Of a stretch of 64,000 bases of DNA, positions 24,686 to 33,132 are shown piece after piece. Under the pieces are notes generated by a model that searched no databases, was not told where the DNA came from, and saw nothing but the letters and a program-made list of their open reading frames with translations. Origin of the DNA: Streptomyces kanamyceticus. Lineage in GTDB: Bacteria; Actinomycetota; Actinomycetes; Streptomycetales; Streptomycetaceae. The stretch is from NCBI RefSeq assembly GCF_008704495.1, contig NZ_CP023699.1:3844001-3908000 (forward strand), in the 5' to 3' direction. Position 1 is the stretch's first letter. Each line of letters begins with the position of its first letter. Made by a program: the position numbers and the translations under genes.

Positions 24686-27600
24686 TCACTTCCCGTAGTA
24701 CGCGTTGTAGATCGACAGCGTCGACTTGTTGCCCTTCTTGTCCGCGACCTTGGCGTGGAAGGAGATCCCCTCGCCCTTGGGCGGGTTCTTCACGGAGATC
24801 TTCCCGCCGCTGACCGTGGCCTTCTTCCAGGTCTGGCCGTAGTCGTAGGAGACGTACACCGCGAGGGACTTGAGGTTCGACCCGGCCGCCGCGCCGAGCA
24901 CCGTGACCGGCACGGACTGCTTCTTGTCCGCCTCCGCCCTGCTGCTCAGGTCGACCGCGGGGCTGAACCGGACCGTGGAGACCGGCAGCTTGGCGCTGTC
25001 GACCTTCTTGGAGCGGAAGGTGAAGCCGGCGTCGATGCGCGTGGAGGCCGCGGCCACCTTGACGCTGCGCTTCACGGACGTCGTCAGCTTGTACTCCGCG
25101 TCGGCCGACGGGACCTTGAACGGCTTCTCACCGGCCAGCGGGTCGTCGTTCTCGCCGACCTTGGTGCCGTTGCGGTACAGCGTCGACTTCACCGACGAGT
25201 ACAGCGAGGAGCCCGCGTGCGTCTTGCCGTCGGCGAACAGCGGCAGGTAGCCCGTGATCTCGTTGCCCTGCCGGAGGACGCCGTAGTCGCCGCCGATCCG
25301 CGGGCCGAAGACGGCCGTGTTGAACGTCTTCTCGTAGCTCTGGCCCGCCTTGAAGGTCTGCGGCGTGCCCAGCGAGTAGCGTGCCTCGGTGGTCGGGAAG
25401 CCGTCCTGGTCGGGGGCGCCGTACTGCTCGAACTCCAGGCCCCACTTCACCTTGTCCGCGGTGGACACGTAGAGCGTGCGTTCGCTGCGGAGCTTGGTCG
25501 GGACGGAGACGGACCAGCCGCCGCCGCTGGAGGGCAGCTCGCCGTAGGCGCGCAGCGAACCGGTCTTGCCGCTGCTGGACGCGCCGAGCCCGGCCTTCAC
25601 CGTGGCGAGCTCGCTCGCCTTGTACTTCTTGGTGTAGCCGGTCGCGATCTGCTTGACCGGTCCACCGGCGATGGTGTTGTACTCGGTGTTGTCGCCCTTG
25701 GTCCAGACGGCCGACCACTGCTGGTCGAGCGTCACGCCGGTCGGGGCCGCGCCGATCGAGGCGGTGTTGAAGCCCTTGTACTCGTCGAGCAGCCAGCCGA
25801 AGCCGGTGCCGCCGTCCGCCGTCCCGACCGTGTACTCGGGCGCGGCGAGGACGCCCTTGACGCCCGGGTCCGGCACGGTGACGTCCACCGGCTTGGCCGT
25901 CCGCGCGTCGATCGTCACCGTCGTGTCCTTGGTGACGTCGAGCTTCGGCTGGGCGATCCAGTCGATGCCCTTGGTCGAGTCCGCCGGGTCGACGACCACG
26001 TTGGCGTTGAGGACGTAACCGCCCTTGGGCACGCGGACCTTGACGGTCCCCGACGCGTCGTACGGCGAGAAGTCCCTGTCGACCCCGGATCCGGTGATGC
26101 CCACCATCAAGACGTCGTAGTTCTTGGTCGGCTGACCGTCACGGCCGAGGCTCTTGAGGGTGACGTCGTACGACTCCACCTCCCGGTCGACCGCGGCCGC
26201 GGTGCGCACGGACTGGCCGCCGCCGCTCGCCACGACGTACGCGGAGTAGGTCCCGTCGACCGTGCCGCCCAGCTTGGAGTTCGCGGTCAGGTCGACGGAG
26301 GCGGTGCCGCCCGCCGGGACGGTCACCTTCGTCGCGCCGAGCGTGAAGAAACCGGCCGGGGCCGGACGGCCCTTGGGGTCGGTGCCCGCGGCGGTCAGGT
26401 CGAGGGTGACGGGGTCCTTGCCGAGGTTGCGGTAGGTGACCTTCTTGGTGATCGGCTTGTCGTCGGTGTGGGGCCACTGCTGCGTACCGAAGCTGACCGA
26501 GACCGGGTCCGCGATCACGGACTGCTTGATGGCCTTGTCGACCGCGATCCGGCCCGAACCCTGCTGGAACGGCGTGTACTTGCCCGGCTTGGTGGACCCG
26601 GTGAGCGCGCCCTTGAGCTCGGAGTACTTCCAGTCGGGGTGCTGCTGCTTGAGCAGCGCGGCGGCGCCCGCCACGTGCGGGGTCGCCATCGACGTGCCGG
26701 AGATCGTCAGATAGCCCTCGGGGTTCTGGCCGACCTCCTTCTCGATGACGCTGCCCGGCGCCGCGGCCGCGGTGATGTCCACACCGGGGGCCGTCACGTC
26801 GGGCTTGATGGCGCCGTCGCCGACCCGCGGACCCTGGCTGGAGAAGTCCGCGAGCTTGTCGTTGTCGTCGACCGCGCCGACGGTCAGGGCGGCGTCCGCG
26901 CTGCCGGGCGAGCCGACGGAACCGGGCTCCCCGTCATTGCCCGCGGCGATCGCGAAGAGGACGCCCTTGTCGGCGGAGAGCTTGTTGACCGCGGCTTCCA
27001 GCGGGTCGACACCGGGGGTGTCGCCGCCGCCGAGGCTGAGGTTGACGACGTCGGCCTTCTCGGCCGCCGCCCACTCCATGCCCGCGATGATCTCGGAGTC
27101 CTCGCCGTAGCCGTCGTCGCTGAGGACCTTGCCGTTGAGCAGCTTGGCGCCGGGCGCGACGCCCTTGAACTTGCCGCCGGACTTGGCGCCCGTACCGGCC
27201 GCGATGGAGGCGACGTGGGTGCCGTGGCCGTAGCGGTCCTTGGCGTCGGGCGAGGTGGAGAAGTTCTTCTCGCCGACGACCTGGTCCTTGAGGTCCGGGT
27301 GGGTGGCATCGATGCCGGTGTCGAGGACGGCGATCTTCACACCCTTGCCGTCATAGCCCGCGGCCCACGCCTTGTCGGCGCCGATCTGCTTGACGCTCTT
27401 GTCCAGGCTCGCCTTGCGGGTGCCGTCGAGCCAGACGTGCGCGATGCCGGACGCGGCCGCACGGGCGCCGTCCCGCTCGCTGGTCAGCGCCTTCCACAGG
27501 TCGCCCGCGTCCCGCTTGGGAGTGGTGAGGGCGTCCGCGTTCAGCGCCTTGAGTGAGCGGCGGACGGTGGTGTCACCGGCGGCCCTGACGTCGGCCTTCG

Positions 27601-28033
27601 CGGTGGCCTGGGAGGCACCCTTGTAGCCGACGATCAGCTTCAGGCCCTTGGCCTGCGCCGTCCGGTTGCGCTTCTTGTTCAACTCCGTGACGTCGAACAG
27701 CCGTTGGTCGATGCGCCCGTCGGCTATCAGGCGTCGCGCGTCGGCGGGTATGAGCAGCGTGTGGCCTTCGGTGCGCCGCACCTGTACGGGGATGTGCTCG
27801 CGGCCCTTGGCCCTGTCGAGTCCGACGACCCGGCCCTTGGCGTCGAGCACCGCGCGGTCGCCGGTGATCAGCGTGACGTGGCTCTTGCCCGTCAGCTCAC
27901 CCGCCGCCGTGCCCTTCGACCCCCCTGCGGCTGCCGGACTCGCGGTCGCCGAGCTGGTCATGCCCGCCGCGAGTGCCACGGCGACCGCCGTGGCGATGGT
28001 GGCCCCGCACGCTCTCTTCACTTGTCTGTGCAA
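24686..28033 (-). CDS. Large secreted subtilisin-like serine protease (S8 family)
   Basis: 1,115 aa. It begins at TTG 28033, with a GGGGGAG stretch just upstream; GTG 28021 is an alternative. An Sec signal peptide with an AAG/ASP-type end leads to a propeptide of about 170 residues. The catalytic domain has Asp238 in AVLDTGID, His270 in GHGTHVAS and Ser448 in GTSMATPH. After it come about 600 residues of beta-rich Fn3/C-terminal domains. This matches the large Streptomyces extracellular peptidases of 1,100-1,250 aa. It should be exported and self-processed. The long divergent gap to 28192 likely holds its promoter. Confidence 0.95.
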   Translation of the reverse strand: MHRQVKRACGATIATAVAVALAAGMTSSATASPAAAGGSKGTAAGELTGKSHVTLITGDRAVLDAKGRVVGLDRAKGREHIPVQVRRTEGHTLLIPADARRLIADGRIDQRLFDVTELNKKRNRTAQAKGLKLIVGYKGASQATAKADVRAAGDTTVRRSLKALNADALTTPKRDAGDLWKALTSERDGARAAASGIAHVWLDGTRKASLDKSVKQIGADKAWAAGYDGKGVKIAVLDTGIDATHPDLKDQVVGEKNFSTSPDAKDRYGHGTHVASIAAGTGAKSGGKFKGVAPGAKLLNGKVLSDDGYGEDSEIIAGMEWAAAEKADVVNLSLGGGDTPGVDPLEAAVNKLSADKGVLFAIAAGNDGEPGSVGSPGSADAALTVGAVDDNDKLADFSSQGPRVGDGAIKPDVTAPGVDITAAAAPGSVIEKEVGQNPEGYLTISGTSMATPHVAGAAALLKQQHPDWKYSELKGALTGSTKPGKYTPFQQGSGRIAVDKAIKQSVIADPVSVSFGTQQWPHTDDKPITKKVTYRNLGKDPVTLDLTAAGTDPKGRPAPAGFFTLGATKVTVPAGGTASVDLTANSKLGGTVDGTYSAYVVASGGGQSVRTAAAVDREVESYDVTLKSLGRDGQPTKNYDVLMVGITGSGVDRDFSPYDASGTVKVRVPKGGYVLNANVVVDPADSTKGIDWIAQPKLDVTKDTTVTIDARTAKPVDVTVPDPGVKGVLAAPEYTVGTADGGTGFGWLLDEYKGFNTASIGAAPTGVTLDQQWSAVWTKGDNTEYNTIAGGPVKQIATGYTKKYKASELATVKAGLGASSSGKTGSLRAYGELPSSGGGWSVSVPTKLRSERTLYVSTADKVKWGLEFEQYGAPDQDGFPTTEARYSLGTPQTFKAGQSYEKTFNTAVFGPRIGGDYGVLRQGNEITGYLPLFADGKTHAGSSLYSSVKSTLYRNGTKVGENDDPLAGEKPFKVPSADAEYKLTTSVKRSVKVAAASTRIDAGFTFRSKKVDSAKLPVSTVRFSPAVDLSSRAEADKKQSVPVTVLGAAAGSNLKSLAVYVSYDYGQTWKKATVSGGKISVKNPPKGEGISFHAKVADKKGNKSTLSIYNAYYGK

Positions 28034-28191
28034 GTCTCCCCCTGGAGGTTAAGGGGCTGCCGCCCCTCGGACGTCGAAGTATGCCGAGGGGCGAACATCT
28101 GCTCAATAGTGAGACAGATGTGGGGAGTTGATACGCGACGGAATTCATGACGCCTTAACGGAGGTTGGCCCGGATCGAGCCAATGTGCCTC

Positions 28192-28884
28192 TCACCCCGC
28201 CGCGTTTTCCGCGACCGAAATGCGGCCGCCCCTGATCATGGCGAGCCGCGGCGCGATAACGCCGTTACGTGCGACAACGCTGTCACGCGTAACCATCACA
28301 AAGGTCAGGCCGTGCGCTTTCCACACCCCTTCGAGCAATTCCATGATCTCGTCGCGCACGGCCCCTTCGAGATCACCGGCCGGCTCGTCGGCGAGCAGCA
28401 CCTTGGGGCGTTTGACCAGGGCGCGGGCGATGGCCACGCGCCGCGTCCCGCCGTCGCGGAGCTCACCGGGCAGCCGGTCGCCGCACGCCCCGAGGCCCAC
28501 CGACTCCAGTGCGGCGGCGGCCCGTTCGCGGCGGGCGGCGCCGTCGAACCCCAGGGGCGCGAGCGCCGACTCGACGTTCTCCAGGACGCTCAGCGCGGGG
28601 CTCAGGTCGCGGTCCCCGCAGACGTAGCCGATCGACTCGGCACGGACCGCGGCGAGCCGTGCCTCGGGCAGCGCGGCCAGATCGGTGCCGTCCAGTTCGA
28701 CGCTGCCCGCCGTGGGCCTGCCGTAGCCGCCGAGCAGCCGCAGGAGCGTGGACTTGCCGCTCTTGGCGGGGCCCTGGACGACGAGCCGGTGCCCGTCGCC
28801 GACGACCAGATCGACACCGGCGAGCGCGTCCACCGTCCCCGCGCCGCACCAGTACCGCTTGGTGACGCCTCTGAGCTCGTACAT
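28192..28884 (-). CDS. Degenerate orphan ABC-type ATPase (MacB/LolD-like)
   Basis: 230 aa from ATG 28884. Walker A GPAKSGKST and Walker B VLLADEPAGDLE are intact, so nucleotide binding is expected. The rest of the motor looks damaged. The Q-loop, normally YVFQ, reads IGYVCGDRDLSP. The LSGGQ signature reads LRDGGTRR. The switch His in VTH reads VMVTRD. No permease gene is next to it. It may be a regulatory ATP-binding protein, work with a permease elsewhere, or be decaying. The reading frame is open and codon use is normal, so I do not call it a pseudogene. Confidence 0.85.
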   Translation of the reverse strand: MYELRGVTKRYWCGAGTVDALAGVDLVVGDGHRLVVQGPAKSGKSTLLRLLGGYGRPTAGSVELDGTDLAALPEARLAAVRAESIGYVCGDRDLSPALSVLENVESALAPLGFDGAARRERAAAALESVGLGACGDRLPGELRDGGTRRVAIARALVKRPKVLLADEPAGDLEGAVRDEIMELLEGVWKAHGLTFVMVTRDSVVARNGVIAPRLAMIRGGRISVAENAAG

Positions 28885-28949
28885 GGTCGCGACGGTAGAT
28901 ACGCCCGGTGATGAACGGATAAGGCGCGCTTGAGAGCAGCATGAGAACG

Positions 28950-28987
28950 GCGGTGGCCCGCACCCCCGAGGGGATGCGGGCCACCGC
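28950..28987 (-). terminator. Terminator after the L,D-transpeptidase gene
   Basis: GCGGTGGCCCGCA (28950-28962) and TGCGGGCCACCGC (28975-28987) form a perfect 13-bp stem, with a CCCC/GGGG pairing possible inside the loop. It lies about 30 bases past the stop at 29016 on the minus strand. Confidence 0.85.
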
Positions 28988-29015
28988 GTCGTACGGAAAC
29001 GGAAGGGGAGCGGGA

Positions 29016-30272
29016 TCAGACGGCGGAGCCGGCCTTCCACTGCGCCCAGTCCATGTTCCAGCCGTTGAGGCCGTTGTCCGGGGCGATCACCTTGTCACCG
29101 GTGTTGCGGACGTCCACGACGTCACCGGTGATGGAGTTCTCGTAGAACCAGGAACCCGGGGTGCTCTTGTCGTTCGCACCCTTGGCGTCCTGGAGGCCGA
29201 TGCAGCCGTGGCTGGTGTTGGCGCCGCCGAAGATGGAGGGCGAGCCCCAGTAGTTGCCGTGGATGAAGGTGCCCGAGTTCGAAAGGCGCATGGCGTGCGG
29301 CACGTCCTTGATGTCGTACTCGCCCTTGCCGTCGCCGTCCTTGAAGCCGACGGTCGCGCCGTCCATCCGGGTCTCCTTGAACATCTCGGAGACGACCATC
29401 TTGCCGTTGTACGTCTTGTTCTCGGGCGAGCCCGCGGAGATCGGAATGGACTTCACGACCTTGCCGTCGCGCGTGACCTTCATCGTCTTGGTCTTGGCGT
29501 CGACGATGGAGACCTGATTGCGGCCGATCTTGAACTGGACGGTCTTCTCCTGCACGCCGTAGACGCCGTCGGCGCCCTCGACGCCGTCCAGGCTCATCTT
29601 CAGCGTGACGGTGGAGTTGCCCTTCCAGTAGTCCTCGGGCCGGAAGTCCAGGCGGTTCGCGCCGAACCAGTGGCCGACGACTTCCTGGCCGCTGCTGGAC
29701 GAGACCTTGATCGCGGACTGGACGTCCTTCTTGTTGCTGATCGCCTTGTCGAAGTTGATCGACACGGGCATGCCGACGCCGACGGTGGAGCCGTCCTCGG
29801 GCGTGAAGTTCCCGATGAAGCTGTTGGCCTTCGAGACGGTGGTGAACGACGAGTTCTCGTGCGCCTTGCGGCCCTCGGAGTCCTCGGCGGTGGCCGCGAT
29901 CTTGTACTTCGTGGCGCGCTCGAGCTGGGCGCTGGGCTGCCAGCTCTTCTTGTCGGGAGATATCTTCCCGGCGACCGCCTTGCCCGCGTCGTTCGTCATG
30001 CTGACGTCCGAGAGCGTGCCGTCGCTGACCGTGACCTTGGCCGCGCTGTTGATGCTTGCGTTGTCGGAGCCGTTCTTCGGCGCGATCTTGATCTGGGCCG
30101 CCGAGGTCTTCTTGGCCGCCGCCTCGTCGACCTGGTTCTGCGACTCCTTGCCGCCCGACGCCTTGTCGCCGTCGTCGCTGCTGCAGGCCGAGAGCACCAG
30201 GACGCCGCCCACCAGGGCGGACACGGCCGCCAGGCCCTTGCGACCGGGCCCACGACGCCTACTGTCCGTCAT
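29016..30272 (-). CDS. Lipoprotein L,D-transpeptidase with Ig-like domains (YkuD catalytic domain)
   Basis: About 418 aa from ATG 30272; GTG 30275 and ATGs at 30281 and 30287 are alternatives beside a GGAG. The signal peptide ends in a lipobox LSAC with the lipidated Cys30. Two Ig-like domains follow (from about residue 50 to 260), then the YkuD domain: HGNYWGSPSIFGG...TSHGCIGLQDAKG, with the catalytic Cys in SHGC. The enzyme makes 3-3 peptidoglycan cross-links outside the membrane, as in mycobacterial LdtMt2. A terminator follows. The upstream 170 bp hold a hairpin at 30477-30502. Confidence 0.94.
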   Translation of the reverse strand: MTDSRRRGPGRKGLAAVSALVGGVLVLSACSSDDGDKASGGKESQNQVDEAAAKKTSAAQIKIAPKNGSDNASINSAAKVTVSDGTLSDVSMTNDAGKAVAGKISPDKKSWQPSAQLERATKYKIAATAEDSEGRKAHENSSFTTVSKANSFIGNFTPEDGSTVGVGMPVSINFDKAISNKKDVQSAIKVSSSSGQEVVGHWFGANRLDFRPEDYWKGNSTVTLKMSLDGVEGADGVYGVQEKTVQFKIGRNQVSIVDAKTKTMKVTRDGKVVKSIPISAGSPENKTYNGKMVVSEMFKETRMDGATVGFKDGDGKGEYDIKDVPHAMRLSNSGTFIHGNYWGSPSIFGGANTSHGCIGLQDAKGANDKSTPGSWFYENSITGDVVDVRNTGDKVIAPDNGLNGWNMDWAQWKAGSAV

Positions 30273-30476
30273 CACACGCATCTCCATAGTTGCCGAATCC
30301 CCAACATCCAACCCCGAGAGTCCCCGTAATCCCGCCCGCATAACGCCTGCCCGGTTCGTCCCGTTCCACAATCGCGGAGAATGTGGGGAACACCACGTCC
30401 GCGGTGCTGGAATGACGGCCGGTCATCACTGTGCGGGATGTGACGGCCACCCGCCGTGCATCCTGAGACGACGGAA

Positions 30477-30502
30477 CCCCGGACGACGGTTGCCGTCCGG
30501 GG
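30477..30502 (-). terminator. Hairpin downstream of the acidic small gene
   Basis: CCCCGGACGAC (30477-30487) pairs with GCCGTCCGGGG (30492-30502) with one mismatch and a 4-base loop. It lies 37 bp past the stop of the minus-strand gene at 30539, so it is best read as that gene's terminator; the L,D-transpeptidase promoter must lie to its left. Confidence 0.65.
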
Positions 30503-30538
30503 CCCCTGATTCCACTTTGTTTCCGGTACCCGGGAGCG

Positions 30539-30871
30539 CTACACGTCGTCGTCCTCGCCGCCATCATGCTCGTCCGGGTCCCAGTCCGGCGAATCGGGGT
30601 CGTAGTCGATCGCCTCGCTGCTCCACGACGCCTGGCTGAGCTCGACCCCGGGGACCTGGCTGACCAGGTCGAACGGGTCCACGAGATAGGCGAGCGCCTC
30701 CGCGGCGTCCTCCTTGACGGCGGCCTCGGCGTGCGCGCGCTCCTCGGCGGGCATCTGCTCGTCCTCGGCGATGCGGGCCAGCGCGGCGCCGGTCAGCTTC
30801 TCCGCGTCGCCCACCTCGACGACCATTTCGACCCTCAGGCGTACAAACCGTGATGTCTCATCTGTGCTCAT
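30539..30871 (-). CDS. Small acidic protein of unknown function
   Basis: 110 aa from ATG 30871. It begins MSTDETSRFVRLRVEMVVEV, a helical Ala/Glu-rich middle follows, and it ends in an extremely acidic tail (DPDSPDWDPDEHDGGEDDDV). No membrane segment or signal peptide. I do not recognise the family. The N-terminal two thirds have regular codon-position bias and a sensible alpha/beta pattern, so it looks real. It is divergent from the LAETG gene across 110 bp. Confidence 0.65.
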   Translation of the reverse strand: MSTDETSRFVRLRVEMVVEVGDAEKLTGAALARIAEDEQMPAEERAHAEAAVKEDAAEALAYLVDPFDLVSQVPGVELSQASWSSEAIDYDPDSPDWDPDEHDGGEDDDV

Positions 30872-30981
30872 ACGACGGAGCGTAAGGCCCGCGTCCCCCG
30901 CGACTTTCCCGCGACCCGCGGCTTTCACTACCATCGCCCCACACGGCCAATTCGCCAGCACCACAAGGGGGATCCGATTCC

Positions 30982-31293
30982 GTGTCCGCACGCCGATCGT
31001 TGCTGACCGCCACCGCCGCAGGAGCTCTCCTCGGTGCCATGTGGTTCGTCCCCTCCGCGAACGCGACCTCCCCCGCGACGCACGGAATACCCCGCGAGCG
31101 CCCGGCGGCGACCGCCACCGCGCACCAGGAGACCGACGCGTACACCGCCGCGGACGAGAGCGACCGCCTGGCCGAGACGGGCGGCTTCGACACCACGCCG
31201 TACGTGATCGGCGGAACGGCCTTCCTGGGCTTGGGGGCGGGCTTCGTGGCCTTCTCGGTACGCAGGGAGAGGTCGGGCGGGACGGCTTACTGA
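30982..31293 (+). CDS. Very small LAETG sortase-anchored surface protein
   Basis: 103 aa from GTG 30982 with AAGGGGGA upstream. Residues 1-28 are a signal peptide (twin Arg, hydrophobic core, SANA end). LAETG at 63-67 is a class E sortase (LAxTG) sorting signal, followed by a hydrophobic helix (TPYVIGGTAFLGLGAGFVAF) and a basic RRERSGG tail. After both cleavages only about 37 residues would remain attached to peptidoglycan, Thr/Ala-rich and acidic with no Cys. Function unknown. Streptomyces SrtE substrates include chaplins, but this lacks a chaplin domain. Confidence 0.8.
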   Translation: MSARRSLLTATAAGALLGAMWFVPSANATSPATHGIPRERPAATATAHQETDAYTAADESDRLAETGGFDTTPYVIGGTAFLGLGAGFVAFSVRRERSGGTAY

Positions 31294-31311
31294 GGGGCCG
31301 CGTCCCTGTGG

Positions 31312-31815
31312 TCACGCGGCGCCCGTCGGGTGCGCCGCGTGGCGCCCCAGCTCGCACCACAGCAGCTTTCCGCCGCGCCCGAAGAGGTCGTCACCCAACG
31401 GATAGCCGCCCCACGCGTCCGCGTAATGGCATACGAGGAAGAGCCCACGCCCGCCGTCCGCCTCGACCGGCACGGAGCACAGCCCCGCGCCGCCGGGCCG
31501 CCCGTCGAACGGGGGTGGGATGTGCGGATTCGAATCCCACACACTCACCCGCAACCGCCGCCCTCCGTCCAGCGCGCGCAGCCGCAGGGTGGCGTCTCCT
31601 TCGGCGTGCAGATAGGCATTGCTGACGAGCTCCGACGTCAGCAGTTCGGCGGCGTCGGCGAGTGCCGTGAGCCCGTGCGTGGCCAGGACCACGCGGAGCG
31701 TGCTGCGGGCGACGCGCGGGGCGCGGGCGTCGTGCGGCAACTGGAGGGCGTACGCCCATGGGGCGGGTTCGACGAGCGGGGCCGAGGTGGGCCTCGGCGG
31801 GGATACGGTGACCAT
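31312..31815 (-). CDS. ATP-binding protein of the GHKL (RsbW-like anti-sigma) superfamily
   Basis: 167 aa from ATG 31815 with AGGAGG upstream. The N-box is in ADAAELLTSELVSNAYLHA (conserved Glu and Asn). The G1 box is degenerate, VWDSNPHIPP, as usual in this Streptomyces subfamily, and GRGLFLVCHYADAWG is the G2 region. RsbW-like members can be Ser/Thr kinases or anti-sigma factors. It is divergent from an XRE-DUF5753 gene followed by a DUF397 gene, the standard trio of whiJ-type loci, which suggests a shared regulatory role. Confidence 0.87.
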   Translation of the reverse strand: MVTVSPPRPTSAPLVEPAPWAYALQLPHDARAPRVARSTLRVVLATHGLTALADAAELLTSELVSNAYLHAEGDATLRLRALDGGRRLRVSVWDSNPHIPPPFDGRPGGAGLCSVPVEADGGRGLFLVCHYADAWGGYPLGDDLFGRGGKLLWCELGRHAAHPTGAA

Positions 31816-31969
31816 GAATGCCTCCTGCGGTGGCGGGACTTGGGCGCTCTTCGGCTGCGCCGGGCGGTGGCAGTGTCGCGGGCTTGTGTTGGCTCGCGGT
31901 GCGCTTCCGGCTTGTGGGCGGGGCCAGTTGAGCGGTTCGGGTTTCACCGTAGACTGCGCTTGCTGAATG

Positions 31970-31989
31970 TTTTGCACGCATACGCAAAA
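31970..31989. promoter_or_regulatory. Inverted repeat in the whiJ-like divergent intergenic region
   Basis: TTTTGC and GCAAAA arms separated by 8 bp (TTTTGC-ACGCATAC-GCAAAA), strikingly AT-rich for this genome, 66 bp upstream of the XRE gene and 155 bp from the ATPase gene. A likely operator of the DUF5753 regulator. Confidence 0.5.
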
Positions 31990-32054
31990 TAAACAGCAGC
32001 TTCCTTCGTGTGGGTGACGTCCCGCATGGGGTGTACGGAACGGAGCGAGGAACC

Positions 32055-32906
32055 ATGGCACCGAGGAGCGCACCCTCAGCGCGCCGCCAGCGCATCGGCG
32101 TCGAGCTGCGCCGACTACGCGAACGCGCGGGGATGACCGCAGCCGAGGCATCCCGTGCACTGGGCACCACACAAGGCCAGATCAGCAACATCGAGGCCAA
32201 CCGCTTCGGCGTGAACCCCGAGCGAGTCCGCACGCTCGCCCGCATCTACGGCTGCACCGACACCCAACTGGTCGACGCTTTGGCCGATATGGCAGCGGAG
32301 CGCACACGCGGGTGGTGGGAGGAGTACCGCGAGATTCTGCCGCAACGGCTCTTGGACCTCGCGGAGATGGAGCACCACGCCGCCTCGCTGCGAGTCGCTC
32401 AAGTCATCAACATCCCGGGCCTGCTGCAGACTCCTGAGCACGCTCGCGCGCTCTTCCGTGAAGCAGTCCCGGAACTGCGCCCGCACGAGATCGAGCACCG
32501 CATCTCCCACCGCATCAAACGCCAGGCCGTCCTGTTCCGCGAGCAGCCGGTGCCGTACACCGCGATCATCCATGAGGCCGCGCTGCGGATGCAGTTCGGT
32601 GGCCGCGAGGTAGTCAGGACGCAGCTGGAACACCTGCTCCGGATCGAGGAGGAGCCGAACGTAACCGTCCGCGTCATCGCCTTCGATGGCACGTCATTCC
32701 CCACCAGCGGCCACGGGGTGGACTACGCCTACGGCCCCGTGACCGATCTCGACACCGCGCAGCTGGACACCACGCATGGCGTTCAAGTGATCGACGCTGG
32801 TGGGCAGTTGGCGAAGTACCGTCTGGTACTGGACCGCATGGAGAAGGTGGCCCTGAAGCCAAGCGCCTCACGCGACCTCATCCACCGCCTCATCCAGGAC
32901 GCCTGA
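32055..32906 (+). CDS. XRE-DUF5753 (WhiJ-like) DNA-binding protein
   Basis: 283 aa from ATG 32055. Residues about 15-70 are an XRE HTH (LRRLRERAGMTAAEASRALGTTQGQISNIEANRFGVNPERVRTLARIYG). The remainder is DUF5753, including the characteristic EHHAASLRVAQVINIPGLLQTPEHARALF and ending near DRMEKVALKPSASRDLI. S. coelicolor encodes dozens of such proteins; WhiJ and AbaA-cluster members affect sporulation and antibiotic production. A DUF397 gene follows after 12 bp, its usual partner. Confidence 0.94.
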   Translation: MAPRSAPSARRQRIGVELRRLRERAGMTAAEASRALGTTQGQISNIEANRFGVNPERVRTLARIYGCTDTQLVDALADMAAERTRGWWEEYREILPQRLLDLAEMEHHAASLRVAQVINIPGLLQTPEHARALFREAVPELRPHEIEHRISHRIKRQAVLFREQPVPYTAIIHEAALRMQFGGREVVRTQLEHLLRIEEEPNVTVRVIAFDGTSFPTSGHGVDYAYGPVTDLDTAQLDTTHGVQVIDAGGQLAKYRLVLDRMEKVALKPSASRDLIHRLIQDA

Positions 32907-32918
32907 AGGAAGCCCTAC

Positions 32919-33119
32919 GTGACCAATCTGAACTGGCAGAAGTCCACCTACAGCGAGGAGGGAGCCTCCTGCGTCTACGTCGCCGCAGCCCTCACCGGAA
33001 CAATCCACATCCACGAAAGCGACGACCACCCCGAAGCCATCCTCACCACGGGGCCACGCCAGCTCCGCGCCCTGATATCCGGCATCCGGAACCGAACAGA
33101 GGGCCCCACCGGCAGGTGA
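32919..33119 (+). CDS. DUF397 small protein, partner of the XRE regulator
   Basis: 66 aa from GTG 32919. The DUF397 pattern is complete: LNWQKSTYSEEGASCVYVAAALTGTIHIHESDDHPEAILTTGPRQLRALISGIR. DUF397 proteins are encoded directly downstream of XRE-DUF5753 genes and are thought to bind and counteract them, toxin-antitoxin-like in layout but regulatory in the whiJ case. The 12-bp gap supports one operon. Confidence 0.93.
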   Translation: MTNLNWQKSTYSEEGASCVYVAAALTGTIHIHESDDHPEAILTTGPRQLRALISGIRNRTEGPTGR

Positions 33120-33132
33120 GCGCCTTCACGCC

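Noticed and set aside
31526-31540. GATTCGAATCC resembling a tRNA T-arm
   Set aside because: It lies in the ATP-binding gene, where it encodes the WDSNPH segment; no acceptor or anticodon arms surround it. A similar GACTCGAATCC near 2010 is inside the DinB-like gene.
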